NCBI RefSeq assembly: GCF_900323885.1
Contig: NZ_OOHJ01000027.1
Span: 1-64,000, forward strand
DNA length: 64,000 nucleotides
Source: [Actinomadura] parvosata subsp. kistnae
GTDB taxonomy: Bacteria; Actinomycetota; Actinomycetes; Streptosporangiales; Streptosporangiaceae
Reading direction: 5' to 3'
Below are positions 50,870 through 59,771 of the stretch, piece after piece. The number at the start of each line of letters is the position of its first letter. Position 1 is the stretch's first letter. Below the pieces are notes generated by a model. The model searched no databases, was not told the DNA's origin, and saw only the letters and a program-made list of their open reading frames with translations. The translations under genes and the position numbers were made by a program.

Positions 50870-51505
50870 ATGACCTACGGGGATCAGGGCGCGAACGGCG
50901 GCTACGGGCAGCAGCCGCCGAGCGGGGGAGGCTACGGGCAACAGCCTCCCGGTTACGGCGGCTACGGGCAGCAGCCCGCGAGCGGCGGCGGCTACGGCCA
51001 GCAGCCACCGAGCGGTGGTGGCTACGGCCAGCAGCCCCCCAGCCACGGCGGCTACGGCCAGCAGCAGCCGGGTTATGGCGGCTACGGGGAGCAGCAGCCT
51101 GGCTACGGCGGCTACGGGGAGCAGCCCAACAGCCAGCAGAACCTCGGCTACGGCCAGCTTCCGCCGAGCGGCGGCTACGGCTACCAGCAGCAGCCGCCTC
51201 CCGGCTACTACGGCCCGCCGCAGCAGCCGCGCTCCACGAACGGCATGGCGGTGGCCTCGCTCGTGCTGGGCATCATCGGGCTGATCTTCTGCGGCCTCAC
51301 CAGCATCCCCGGCGTGATCCTCGGCCACATCGCGCTCAACCGGATCAAGAAGACGGGTGAGGAGGGCTCGGGCATGGCGGTGGGCGGCCTGGTCACCTCG
51401 TACATCACGGTCGTGATCTGGGTGCTGTGCTGGCTCTTCTTCGGCGGGTTCTTCCTGTGGATGCTGGGCCTGAGCGCCGCGGCCACGTCCACGTCCGATT
51501 TCTGA
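50870..51505 (+). CDS. DUF4190 membrane protein with Gly/Tyr/Gln-rich N-terminus
   Basis: A 211-residue protein. Residues about 3-110 are repeats of the type GGYGQQPPSGG, a prion-like low-complexity cytoplasmic tail. The C-terminal half has two helices around a conserved loop (MAVASLVLGIIGLIFCG, GVILGHIALNRIKKTGEEG, GGLVTSYITVVIWVL), the DUF4190 module. GAGGAG precedes ATG 50870. The next gene carries a similar tail on a different membrane module, so the two may share a partner or membrane site. Confidence 0.85.
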   Translation: MTYGDQGANGGYGQQPPSGGGYGQQPPGYGGYGQQPASGGGYGQQPPSGGGYGQQPPSHGGYGQQQPGYGGYGEQQPGYGGYGEQPNSQQNLGYGQLPPSGGYGYQQQPPPGYYGPPQQPRSTNGMAVASLVLGIIGLIFCGLTSIPGVILGHIALNRIKKTGEEGSGMAVGGLVTSYITVVIWVLCWLFFGGFFLWMLGLSAAATSTSDF

Positions 51506-51581
51506 CCCGCGGGTAACGTGCCGAAACCGTAGCCGGACCGTGACGAGCCGCTTGCGGTCCGATTACGAATTGTCCGCAAAA

Positions 51582-51595
51582 TGGACGTTCGTCCA
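51582..51595. promoter_or_regulatory. short palindrome upstream of the CD225 gene
   Basis: TGGACGTTCGTCCA (5-bp arms) lies 20 bp before a -10-like TAGGCT (51616-51621), in the position of an operator or -35 region. Confidence 0.4.
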
Positions 51596-51667
51596 CGTAG
51601 ACGGTGCATTGTCGCTAGGCTGCCGCGCGCAACTCGAACTCAAAGTGACGAATAAGGGGTCATGAGC

Positions 51668-52249
51668 ATGAGTTACGGCAACCAGGGCGACGGCGGTTAC
51701 GGCGGCCAGCCGCCGGGCGGCGGGTACGGCCAGCAGCCGCCGAGCGGCGGCGGCTACGGTGGCGGCTACGGGCAGCAGCCCCCGAGCGGTGGCGGCTACG
51801 GCCAGCAGCCGCCCAGCGGCGGCGGCTACGGCGGTGGTTACGGGCAGCAGCCCCCGAGCGGTGGCGGCTACGGCCAGCAGCCGCCCAGCGGCGGTGGTTA
51901 CGGTGACGGCTACGGCCAGCCGCCCGGCGGCGGTTACGGCCAGCCCCCCGGTGGCGGCTACGGCGGCGGCCCGGGCGGCAACCCGCCGGACAACCAGCTC
52001 GTCCCGGCCATCCTGACCGCCATTTTCTGCTGCCTCCCGCTCGGCATCGTGGCGATCATGAAGTCGTCGCAGGTCAACCAGCGGTGGCAGGTCGGCGACT
52101 TCGCGGGCGCCCACCAGGCCGCCGAGGAGGCCAAGACGTGGTGGAAGCGCACCCTGATCGCCGGCATCATCCTGTCGGTGCTGAGCGTCATCGGCGTGAT
52201 CGTCTACTTCCTGCTGATCGCCGCCGCCGTGAGCGCGTCGTACTCCTGA
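51668..52249 (+). CDS. CD225/dispanin-family protein with Gly/Tyr/Gln-rich N-terminus
   Basis: A 193-residue protein. Residues about 4-105 are GGGYGQQPPS-type repeats, and the underlying DNA is a nearly perfect tandem repeat between about 51700 and 51960. The C-terminal part is a CD225 module: LVPAILTAIFCCLPLGIVAIM, SSQVNQRWQVGDFAGA, then a second helix. Members are membrane-remodelling proteins in eukaryotes; the bacterial role is open. ATG 51668 is spaced 8 nt from AAGGGG, better than ATG 51662. Confidence 0.88.
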   Translation: MSYGNQGDGGYGGQPPGGGYGQQPPSGGGYGGGYGQQPPSGGGYGQQPPSGGGYGGGYGQQPPSGGGYGQQPPSGGGYGDGYGQPPGGGYGQPPGGGYGGGPGGNPPDNQLVPAILTAIFCCLPLGIVAIMKSSQVNQRWQVGDFAGAHQAAEEAKTWWKRTLIAGIILSVLSVIGVIVYFLLIAAAVSASYS

Positions 52250-52283
52250 TGAGGGCCGGGCGGGGAAGGTGAATACTGAGCAC

Positions 52284-52715
52284 ATGACATTCGCGGCGAC
52301 CGAGCAGTCCGGGAAGCGACGCCTGAAGGCCCTGCTGCCGCCGCTCGGTGTCGCCGCGCTCACCGGTGCGGTGTTCACGGTCGTCGGGATGGTCGATCCC
52401 AACGAGCCGGGCCACTACCCGACCTGCCCGTTCCTGTGGCTCACCGGCCTGTACTGCCCGGGTTGCGGCACGCTGCGCACCATCCACGCGCTGGCCCACC
52501 TCGACCCGGTGGCCGCCCTCGGCCTCAATCCCCTCGCAGTCGCCATGATCCCGTTCCTGGTGTTCTGGTGGGGCCGATGGGTGGTGCGCGCCTTGCAGGG
52601 CCGGCCCAGACGCACGACGCTGGCGCATCCGGCGTGGCTCTGGGCGTTCCTCGCGATCGTGATGGTCTACTGGGTCGTCCGTAATCTCCCATTCGGGGCG
52701 TTCCTAGCCCCATAG
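52284..52715 (+). CDS. DUF2752 membrane protein
   Basis: A 143-residue protein with three helices. The family mark CPGCGTLRTIHALAHLD sits after YPTCPFLWLTGLY, so three or four Cys face one side and may bind metal or form disulfides. Function unknown. It commonly accompanies CD225/DUF4190 proteins, as here. The start could also be GTG 52269. Confidence 0.85.
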   Translation: MTFAATEQSGKRRLKALLPPLGVAALTGAVFTVVGMVDPNEPGHYPTCPFLWLTGLYCPGCGTLRTIHALAHLDPVAALGLNPLAVAMIPFLVFWWGRWVVRALQGRPRRTTLAHPAWLWAFLAIVMVYWVVRNLPFGAFLAP

Positions 52716-52846
52716 GCGGCGCCCACATGGGGACCGGTGGTGAGGTGACCCCGTAGGGGCCGATACCATCGCAGGACAAGGCAGAGAGCGGACGCGACGC
52801 GAACTCTCCGCCACCCCCAGACGCCGACCGGAGGGACCTCAAGCGC

Positions 52847-53686
52847 GTGAGTGAGCGGACGGAAGGGCCGAGTGTCCTCGACGACATCCTCGACGGGGTG
52901 CGCGCCGACCTCGCCGCACGTCAGCAGGCCGTGTCCATCGACGAGCTCAAGCAGCGAGCCGAGCGGGCCCAGGCGCCCCGCGACGCGATGGCCGCGCTGG
53001 GAGGCGACCGCATCTCGGTGATCGCCGAGGTCAAGCGCTCCAGCCCGTCGAAGGGCGCGCTCGCCGCGATCGCCGACCCCGCGGCGCTGGCGGCCGACTA
53101 CGAGGCGGGCGGCGCCCACGTCATCAGCGTGCTGACCGAGCGGCGCAAGTTCGGCGGCAGCCTCGACGACCTGGCCGCGGTGCGCGCCAGGGTCGACATC
53201 CCGATCCTGCGCAAAGACTTCATCCTCACCTCCTACCAGCTCTGGGAGGCCCGCGCCTACGGCGCCGACCTGGCCCTGCTCATGGTCGTCTGCCTGGAGC
53301 AGGAGGCCCTGGTGTCGCTCATCGAGCGGGCCGAGTCGATCGGGCTCACCCCGCTGGTCGAGGTGCACACCGAAGAGGAGCTGGAGCGGGCGGTCGCCGC
53401 CGGCGCCCGGGTCATCGGGGTCAACGCGCGCAATCTGAAGACACTCGAGGTCGACCGCGACGTCTTCGCGAAGATCGCGCCGAAGATCCCCGATAATGTC
53501 ATCAAGATTGCCGAGTCGGGCGTGCGCGGCCCGCATGACCTGCTCGCCTATGCCCGGGGCGGCGCCGACGCCGTCCTGGTGGGCGAGAGTCTGGTCACCG
53601 GCAAAGACCCGCGCAAGGCAGTGGAGGCGTTGGTGACCGCCGGCGCTCATCCGTCGACGCGCCCCGACCACTCAGCAGAGGGATAG
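52847..53686 (+). CDS. trpC: indole-3-glycerol phosphate synthase
   Basis: A 279-residue beta/alpha barrel closing CdRP to indole-3-glycerol phosphate. VIAEVKRSSPSKG carries the catalytic Lys and Glu. ILRKDFILTSYQLWEARAYG, LVEVHTEEEL, GVNARNLKTLEVD and IAESGVR follow. It is a monofunctional TrpC, without a TrpF half. GTG 52847 has GGAGG about 12 nt upstream. It is two bases from trpB. Confidence 0.95.
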   Translation: MSERTEGPSVLDDILDGVRADLAARQQAVSIDELKQRAERAQAPRDAMAALGGDRISVIAEVKRSSPSKGALAAIADPAALAADYEAGGAHVISVLTERRKFGGSLDDLAAVRARVDIPILRKDFILTSYQLWEARAYGADLALLMVVCLEQEALVSLIERAESIGLTPLVEVHTEEELERAVAAGARVIGVNARNLKTLEVDRDVFAKIAPKIPDNVIKIAESGVRGPHDLLAYARGGADAVLVGESLVTGKDPRKAVEALVTAGAHPSTRPDHSAEG

Positions 53687-53688
53687 CA

Positions 53689-54927
53689 GTGGCAAACGAA
53701 GGCAGCATCCTGACCGCCGCCGACCTGGCCGGCAACGGCGCCGGCGACGACCCCGACGTGCACGGCAAGTTCGGCATCTTCGGCGGCCGGTACGTCCCCG
53801 AGGCGCTCATCCCGGCGCTCGACGAGGTCGCGGCCACCTACGAGAAGGCCAAGAACGACGCGGAGTTCCTGCGCGAGTTCGATCACCTGCTGCGCACCTA
53901 CGCGGGCCGGCCCACCACGCTGACCGACGTGCCGCGCTTCAGCGAGCAGGCCGGCGGCGCCCGCGTGATCCTCAAGCGCGAAGACCTCACCCACACCGGC
54001 GCCCACAAGATCAACAACGTGCTGGGCCAGGTGCTGCTCACCAAGCGGCTCGGCAAGAAGCGCGTGATCGCCGAGACCGGCGCCGGCCAGCACGGCGTGG
54101 CCACCGCCACCGCCGCGGCCCTGCTCGGCCTCGAGTGCGTCATCTACATGGGCGCCGTCGACTGCGAGCGCCAGGCCCTCAACGTCGCCAGGATGAAGCT
54201 GCTCGGCGCCACCGTCGTGCCCGTCTCCAACGGCTCCCGCACGCTGAAGGACGCCATCAACGAGGCGTTCCGCGACTGGGTGACCAACGTCGACACCACC
54301 CACTACCTGTTCGGCACCGTGGCAGGCCCGCACCCGTTCCCCGAGATCGTGCGCGACTTCGCGCGCATCATCGGCGTCGAGGCGCGCCGCCAGATGCTGG
54401 AGCTGACCGGGAAGCTGCCCGACGCGGTGTGCGCCGCCGTCGGCGGCGGCAGCAACGCGATCGGCATCTTCCACGCCTTCATCGGCGACCACGACGTCCA
54501 GCTGCACGGCTACGAGGCCGCCGGGCACGGCCTGGAGAGCGGCGAGCACGCGCTCACCCTCACCGCCGGCTCCGTCGGCGTGCTGCACGGCTCGCGCACC
54601 TACGTCCTCCAGGACGACGAAGGCCAGACCATCGAGTCGCACTCGATCTCCGCCGGGCTCGACTACCCCGGCGTCGGCCCCGAGCACGCCTGGCTGAAGG
54701 ACTCCGGCCGCGCCACCTACCACGGCGTCACCGACGACCAGGCGATGGCCGCGTTCTCGCTGCTGGCCCGGACCGAAGGCATCATCCCCGCCATCGAGTC
54801 CTCCCACGCCCTGGCGGGCGCGCTGGAGCTGGGCCGCGAGCTCGGCCCCGAGGCGACCATCCTGGTCAACCTCTCCGGCCGCGGCGACAAGGACATGGGC
54901 ACCGCGATGAAGTACTTCAACCTGTAA
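53689..54927 (+). CDS. trpB: tryptophan synthase beta subunit
   Basis: A 412-residue PLP enzyme joining indole and serine. Lys in THTGAHKINN binds PLP, and the phosphate is held by GGGSNAIG. The LKREDLTHTGAHK and ETGAGQHGVATA blocks are complete, as in TrpB1. It forms the complex with TrpA, encoded next. GTG 53689 follows trpC by two bases. A strong hairpin separates it from trpA. Confidence 0.96.
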   Translation: MANEGSILTAADLAGNGAGDDPDVHGKFGIFGGRYVPEALIPALDEVAATYEKAKNDAEFLREFDHLLRTYAGRPTTLTDVPRFSEQAGGARVILKREDLTHTGAHKINNVLGQVLLTKRLGKKRVIAETGAGQHGVATATAAALLGLECVIYMGAVDCERQALNVARMKLLGATVVPVSNGSRTLKDAINEAFRDWVTNVDTTHYLFGTVAGPHPFPEIVRDFARIIGVEARRQMLELTGKLPDAVCAAVGGGSNAIGIFHAFIGDHDVQLHGYEAAGHGLESGEHALTLTAGSVGVLHGSRTYVLQDDEGQTIESHSISAGLDYPGVGPEHAWLKDSGRATYHGVTDDQAMAAFSLLARTEGIIPAIESSHALAGALELGRELGPEATILVNLSGRGDKDMGTAMKYFNL

Positions 54928-54938
54928 GACTCCCTTCG

Positions 54939-54971
54939 CCCGCGCCGGGCGCGAGTCCTCCCCGGCGCGGG
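54939..54971 (+). terminator. hairpin between trpB and trpA
   Basis: CCCGCGCCGGG (54939-54949) and CCCGGCGCGGG (54961-54971) form a perfect 11-bp stem with an 11-nt loop, 12 bases after trpB. No U-tract. It may lower trpA transcription or act as a 3' stabiliser of trpCB mRNA. Confidence 0.6.
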
Positions 54972-55034
54972 GGATTCAGGGGCGGGCCCGCCGCAGGGCA
55001 TCATGGGAGGACTCGACCTTCGAAACGGACAGAC

Positions 55035-55829
55035 ATGACGACTCTTCAGACGGTTTTCGCCAAGGCGAAGGCGGACAACCGGGCCGCGCTCGTCGGCTAC
55101 CTGCCCGCGGGCTTCCCCTCCAAGGGCGGCGACGTCGCCGCCGCCGCGGCCCTGGTGGAGGCCGGCTGCGACGTCATCGAGATCGGCCTGCCCTACTCCG
55201 ACCCGCTCATGGACGGCCCGACCATCCAAGACGCGGTGCACCGTTCGCTGACCAACGGCACGCGCATCGCCGACGTGCTGCGCACCGTCGAGGGGGTGGC
55301 CGCCACCGGCGCCGCCACGCTCGTCATGACCTACTGGAACCCGATCGACAAGTACGGCGCCGACCGCTTCGCGCGTGACCTGGCCAACGCCGGCGGCGTG
55401 GGCACGATCACGCCCGACCTGACGCCGGAGGAGTCCGAGCCGTGGCGGGCCGCGTCCGCGGCGGCCGGCATCGACACGGTGTTCCTGGTCGCGCCCAGCT
55501 CGACCGAGCCGCGCATCAAGGCCGTCGTCGACTGCTGCACCGGCTTCGTGTACGCCGCCTCCCTCATGGGCGTCACCGGCGCCAGGGAGACCGTGAACGT
55601 CGCCGCCGAGGGCCTGGTCCAGCGCACCAAGGCGCACACCGACCTGCCCGTCTGCGTGGGCCTCGGGGTCGGCACGGGCGCGCAGGCGGCCGAGGTGGCG
55701 GCCTACGCCGACGGCGTGATCGTGGGGTCGGCGTTCATCCGCCGCATCCTCGACGCGCCCGACGAGGCGGCCGGGCGCGAGTCCATCGGGGTGCTGGCCC
55801 GTGACATGGCCAGGGGCGTGCGGCGCTGA
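55035..55829 (+). CDS. trpA: tryptophan synthase alpha subunit
   Basis: A 264-residue barrel that splits indole-3-glycerol phosphate. The catalytic Glu lies in CDVIEIGLPYSDPLMDGP, the Asp of TITPDLTPEE follows, and the phosphate site is in GVTGARETV and VGLGVGTGAQ. ATG 55035. It is separated by 107 bp from trpB and followed by a terminator. Confidence 0.95.
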   Translation: MTTLQTVFAKAKADNRAALVGYLPAGFPSKGGDVAAAAALVEAGCDVIEIGLPYSDPLMDGPTIQDAVHRSLTNGTRIADVLRTVEGVAATGAATLVMTYWNPIDKYGADRFARDLANAGGVGTITPDLTPEESEPWRAASAAAGIDTVFLVAPSSTEPRIKAVVDCCTGFVYAASLMGVTGARETVNVAAEGLVQRTKAHTDLPVCVGLGVGTGAQAAEVAAYADGVIVGSAFIRRILDAPDEAAGRESIGVLARDMARGVRR

Positions 55830-55845
55830 GCCCTGTCGTGACCTG

Positions 55846-55878
55846 AAAGCGCGGTTCCCTGAACGGGGGCCGCGCTTT
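55846..55878 (+). terminator. trpA terminator
   Basis: AAAGCGCGG (55846-55854) and CCGCGCTTT (55870-55878) form a 9-bp stem, with an inner CCC/GGG pairing in the loop, 17 bases after the trpA stop. Confidence 0.75.
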
Positions 55879-55897
55879 ACCGTCTAAGTCAGACGGT
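55879..55897. promoter_or_regulatory. palindrome upstream of the GH101 gene
   Basis: ACCGTCTAAGTCAGACGGT has perfect 7-bp arms and lies 17 bp before the ATG, right after the trpA terminator. It could be an operator or a short 5' hairpin of the GH101 mRNA. Confidence 0.5.
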
Positions 55898-55913
55898 CCC
55901 GAAAGGACGGGTC

Positions 55914-58900
55914 ATGCGTCCCTTGTTACTCGCGGCAGCCCTCACCCTCGCGGCCCCGGCCATGGCCGCCCTGGCAGCACCGCCCGCACCTGCACCCGCA
56001 CCCACATCGGCTTCACCCGCGCCCACCTACGAGCTGCCGTCGCCGGAGCCGCCGGTGACCGGCGCGCCGCCGCCGAGCCCCACCGCGCAGAACGTGCCGC
56101 CCACCCCCGCCCAGGTGGCCGAGCCGATCGTGATCGCGTCGGCGGCCCTGCGGGTCGAGCTGGACCCTGACTTCCCGCGCGTCCTGCGCTACACCGACCG
56201 GGCGAGCGGCGCCACGCTCGGCGGCGGCACGGCCGTGCCCGCCATCGTGATCAACGGCCAGGCCAGGCCCGCCGAGGTGCGGCTGACCGGCAACGACGGC
56301 GCGACCGCCCGCTACCGCCTCGACCTCGGCGACGGGGTCGCGCTGCGGGCCAGCGTCGGGGTCAGGGGCAGGGTGACGACGTTCGCGATCGACGAGGTGA
56401 TCGACACCGAGGCGTTCAGGGTCGGCACCATCGACCTGCCCGGCCACGACCTGGTGTCGGTGTCGAGCGCGCAGCCGGGCGCGGCCACCGCGTTCACCCG
56501 GCTGGACCCCGACTCCACCCGCACCGCCGACGTCTTCGCCCAGGTCACCGCGGCCACGCCGGCGGACACGGCGCCGGTCGGGGCGACGTACGCGATCGTG
56601 CACACCGACCGGCTGGCCGCCGCCGTCGAGACGAACGCGACCTACGACCGCCCGTCGGGCCCCACCGACCGTGACGCGGCCCGGCTGTGGCACCAGGCCA
56701 GGAAGGACGCCGACGGCACGGTCCGGGTGGGCGTCTGGAGCGGCCAGTGGACGCACCGCGCGAGCGGCTCCCCGTTCACCGAGGAACGCCCGTGGGCGAA
56801 GGTCGTGGTCACCCCCGACGCGAACGGCGACGGCACGCTCGACTGGCAGGACGGCGCGATCGCGTTCCGCGGCATCGCGATCAAGGCGCTCGGCTCGGAG
56901 CGGACCAAGGACCGGGTGGTCACGCACATCCCGTTCAACTTCTCCAGCCAGGCCACGCACCCGTTCCTGCGCACGCTGGACGATGTCAAGCGCGTCTCGC
57001 TGGCCACCGACGGGCTCGGGCAGCTCGCGCTGCTCAAGGGCTACCAGTCGGAGGGGCACGATTCGGCGCACCCCGACTACGGCGGCAACTACAACCGCCG
57101 CGCGGGCGGGCTCAAGGACCTGAACACGCTGCTCAGGGCGGGCAGGGCGTGGAACGCCACATTCGGCGCGCACGTCAACGCCACCGAGGCCTACCCCGAG
57201 GCCAGGAGCTTCGACGAGCGGCTGGTCAACAAGGACGCCAAGGGCTGGAACTGGCTCGACCAGGCGTACCTGATCGACCAGCGCGGCGACCTGACCAGAG
57301 GCACGCTGGCCGCGCGGCTGGCCCGGCTGCGCGCGGAGACGGACCCGAACCTCGCGCTCCTGTACGTGGACGTGTTCCGGCCGTTCGGCTGGGTCGCCGA
57401 CCGCACGCAGGCCGAGCTGCGCGCGCAGGGCTGGCAGGTGGCCACCGAGTGGTCGGACAAGCTGGAGCGCTCGTCGCTGTGGTCGCACTGGGCCAACGAC
57501 CTCGGCTACGGCGGCGCCACCAACAAGGGCCTGAACTCGCAGATCATCCGGTTCGTGCGCAACCACGAGAAGGACGTCTGGAACGCCCACCCCATCCTGG
57601 GCAACGCCCGCATCGTCGAGTTCGAGGGCTGGACGGCGGAGAACGACTTCACGGCCTTCCTGCGCAACGTCTGGGAGAACAACCTGCCGGCCAAGTTCCT
57701 CCAGCAGCAGCGGATCATGGACTGGAACGCGGACGAGATCGTGTTCACCGGGGGCGTGCGCGGCACGTACCGCGACGGCAGGCGCGAGCTGTTCGCCGGC
57801 GGGCGCAAGGTGCTCGACGGCGGCACGTACCTGCTGCCGTGGCACGGCAAGTACTACCACTACAACGCGGCGGGCGGCGAGAGCACCTGGGAGGCCGACC
57901 GGCCGATGAGCGTGTACGAGCTCACCGACCAGGGCCGCGTCCCCGCCGGCACCGTCACCCCGTCGGGCGGGCGGATCACGCTGAAGGCGAAGGCGGGCGT
58001 GCCGTACGTGCTCTATCCCGGCAAAGCGCCCAGGCAGGCCGATCCCGAGCGGGGGCAGGGGAGCGGCGTGCGCGACCCCGGGTTCAACGACGACCGCCTC
58101 CGGGGCTGGAGCGTCAGCGGGCCCGTGAGCGTGGAGCGCGACGCGCTGGGCCGCCGGGTCGCCCTGCTGGGCGCGGGCGCGCAGGCGCGGCTTGAGCAGC
58201 CGCTGACCGGGCTCCGGCCGGGACGGACCTACACGGCGTCGGCGTTCGTCGAGGTGGAGCCGGGCAGGACGCGCGCGACCACGCTGGAGGCGGGCGGTGC
58301 GGCCGTGACCGTGCTGCGGTCCACGGCCAAGAACTACATCGCCTCCGACGAGAAGCACGACACCTACTTCCAGCGGGTGAAGGTGACGTTCAGGGCATCG
58401 TCCCCGTCCGCCGTGCTGCGCATCACCGCCGCGCCCGCCGAAGGGGAGGTGCGGGTGGACGACGTCCGCGTGTTCGAGCGCGAGCCGGCCGGTGACGTGG
58501 AGACGTTCGAGTCGGTGGAGCCCGGGTGGGGGCCGTTCGTGAAGGGGGACGCGGGCGGGTCGTTCGACGCGCGCACGCACCTGTCCGAGCGGCACGAGCC
58601 GTACACGCAGGCCGGCTGGAACGGCAAGGCGGTCGACGACGTGCTGCACGGCGACTGGTCGCTGAAGGCGCACGAGGAGCGGCAGGGCCTGATCTACCGT
58701 ACGGTGCCGCAGACCGTGCCGTTCGAGCCCGGGCACGCCTACGAGGTCTCCTTCGCCTACCAGAACGCGCTGGACGGCACCTACCAGTGGGTCACCGGCT
58801 ACGACAAGGGCGGCGCCGCCGTGGAGACCCGCCGCACGCCGATCCCCGCTCAGCGGACGACCGCCCGGTTCACCGAGCGGGTGGTGGCCGGGTGCGGCGA

Positions 58901-59771
58901 CGTGTGGGTGGGGCTGCGCTCGCTGCGGCCCGAGCTGGCCGGTGCCGACTTCGTCCTCGACGACTTCGCCGTCACCGACCTCGGGCCCGTGCCGGACGCG
59001 CAGGCGTGCGGGACGCTGGAGGTGACGCCCCCGGCGGTGCTGGAGCAGGGGGTCGCGGGCGAGGTCACGACCACGTTCACCAACCTTGAGGACGTCGCGC
59101 TCCAGGACGTGGCGGTGCGGCTGACCGTGCCCGAGGGGTGGACGGCCGAGGGTGACGGCACCGGGACGGTGCAGCCCGGCGGGAGGCTCGCCACGACGTG
59201 GCGGGTCACGGCGCCCGCCGGCGCGGCGTACGGCGCGTACGAGCTGGCCGCCACCGCCGCGTACACGGTGGGCGGGGCACCCAGGACGCTGACCGCCACC
59301 GCCTCCGTGCGCACGCTGCCGCCGCCGCCCACCGGCGACGCCTACGCGAGCGACCTGGAGTGGGTGAGCGCGGACAACGGCTGGGGGCCGGTGGAGCGCG
59401 ACCGGTCCAACGGTGACACCGGCGCGGGCGACGGCGGGCCGATCGTGATCGGCGGGCGGACGTTCGCAAAGGGGCTCGGCACGCACGCGCCCGCCAAACT
59501 GCGTTTCTATCTCGGAGGGCGGTGTACCGCGTTCACGGCCTTCGTCGGTGTTGACGACGTGCAGGCCACGCGCGGATCGGTGCAGTTCAGCGTGCTGGCC
59601 GATGGGGTGGAGCGGGCGCGCAGCCCCGTGCTGCGGGCCGCCGACGCGGCGTACGAGCTGAGCGCCGACCTGACCGGCGCCCGGTACGCGGACCTGGTGG
59701 TGGGCGACGGGGGCGACGGCATCGGCAACGACCACGCCGACTGGGGGGAGGCCCGGTTCAGCTGCTCCTGA
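55914..59771 (+). CDS. secreted GH101 endo-alpha-N-acetylgalactosaminidase
   Basis: A 1285-residue exported enzyme; GH101 members release the Gal-GalNAc core-1 disaccharide from mucin-type O-glycoproteins. Signal peptide at 1-22, then a Pro/Ala linker. The catalytic region has GYQSEGHDSAHPDYG, nucleophile candidate Asp486 in LLYVDVF and acid/base candidate Glu512 in ATEWSDKLE. A calcium-loop-like DANGDGTLDWQDG lies near residue 302. The C-terminus adds carbohydrate-binding and NEW3-like modules (about 1030-1140) and an NPCBM domain (about 1145-1285, GGRTFAKGLGTHAPAKL). AAAGGACGG precedes ATG 55914. It stands alone, with no glycan importer nearby. Confidence 0.88.
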   Translation: MRPLLLAAALTLAAPAMAALAAPPAPAPAPTSASPAPTYELPSPEPPVTGAPPPSPTAQNVPPTPAQVAEPIVIASAALRVELDPDFPRVLRYTDRASGATLGGGTAVPAIVINGQARPAEVRLTGNDGATARYRLDLGDGVALRASVGVRGRVTTFAIDEVIDTEAFRVGTIDLPGHDLVSVSSAQPGAATAFTRLDPDSTRTADVFAQVTAATPADTAPVGATYAIVHTDRLAAAVETNATYDRPSGPTDRDAARLWHQARKDADGTVRVGVWSGQWTHRASGSPFTEERPWAKVVVTPDANGDGTLDWQDGAIAFRGIAIKALGSERTKDRVVTHIPFNFSSQATHPFLRTLDDVKRVSLATDGLGQLALLKGYQSEGHDSAHPDYGGNYNRRAGGLKDLNTLLRAGRAWNATFGAHVNATEAYPEARSFDERLVNKDAKGWNWLDQAYLIDQRGDLTRGTLAARLARLRAETDPNLALLYVDVFRPFGWVADRTQAELRAQGWQVATEWSDKLERSSLWSHWANDLGYGGATNKGLNSQIIRFVRNHEKDVWNAHPILGNARIVEFEGWTAENDFTAFLRNVWENNLPAKFLQQQRIMDWNADEIVFTGGVRGTYRDGRRELFAGGRKVLDGGTYLLPWHGKYYHYNAAGGESTWEADRPMSVYELTDQGRVPAGTVTPSGGRITLKAKAGVPYVLYPGKAPRQADPERGQGSGVRDPGFNDDRLRGWSVSGPVSVERDALGRRVALLGAGAQARLEQPLTGLRPGRTYTASAFVEVEPGRTRATTLEAGGAAVTVLRSTAKNYIASDEKHDTYFQRVKVTFRASSPSAVLRITAAPAEGEVRVDDVRVFEREPAGDVETFESVEPGWGPFVKGDAGGSFDARTHLSERHEPYTQAGWNGKAVDDVLHGDWSLKAHEERQGLIYRTVPQTVPFEPGHAYEVSFAYQNALDGTYQWVTGYDKGGAAVETRRTPIPAQRTTARFTERVVAGCGDVWVGLRSLRPELAGADFVLDDFAVTDLGPVPDAQACGTLEVTPPAVLEQGVAGEVTTTFTNLEDVALQDVAVRLTVPEGWTAEGDGTGTVQPGGRLATTWRVTAPAGAAYGAYELAATAAYTVGGAPRTLTATASVRTLPPPPTGDAYASDLEWVSADNGWGPVERDRSNGDTGAGDGGPIVIGGRTFAKGLGTHAPAKLRFYLGGRCTAFTAFVGVDDVQATRGSVQFSVLADGVERARSPVLRAADAAYELSADLTGARYADLVVGDGGDGIGNDHADWGEARFSCS

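Noticed and set aside
51700..51960. Regular repeats resembling a CRISPR or satellite array
   Set aside because: They are in-frame codons for GGGYGQQPPS repeats of a CD225 protein, without unique spacers.
52716..52846. A tryptophan attenuator before trpC
   Set aside because: No peptide with Trp codon pairs and no terminator hairpin with U-tract was found.
56013..59735. 1240-codon minus-strand frame opposite the GH101 gene
   Set aside because: Antisense shadow; the plus frame has signal peptide, catalytic motifs and NPCBM domain.
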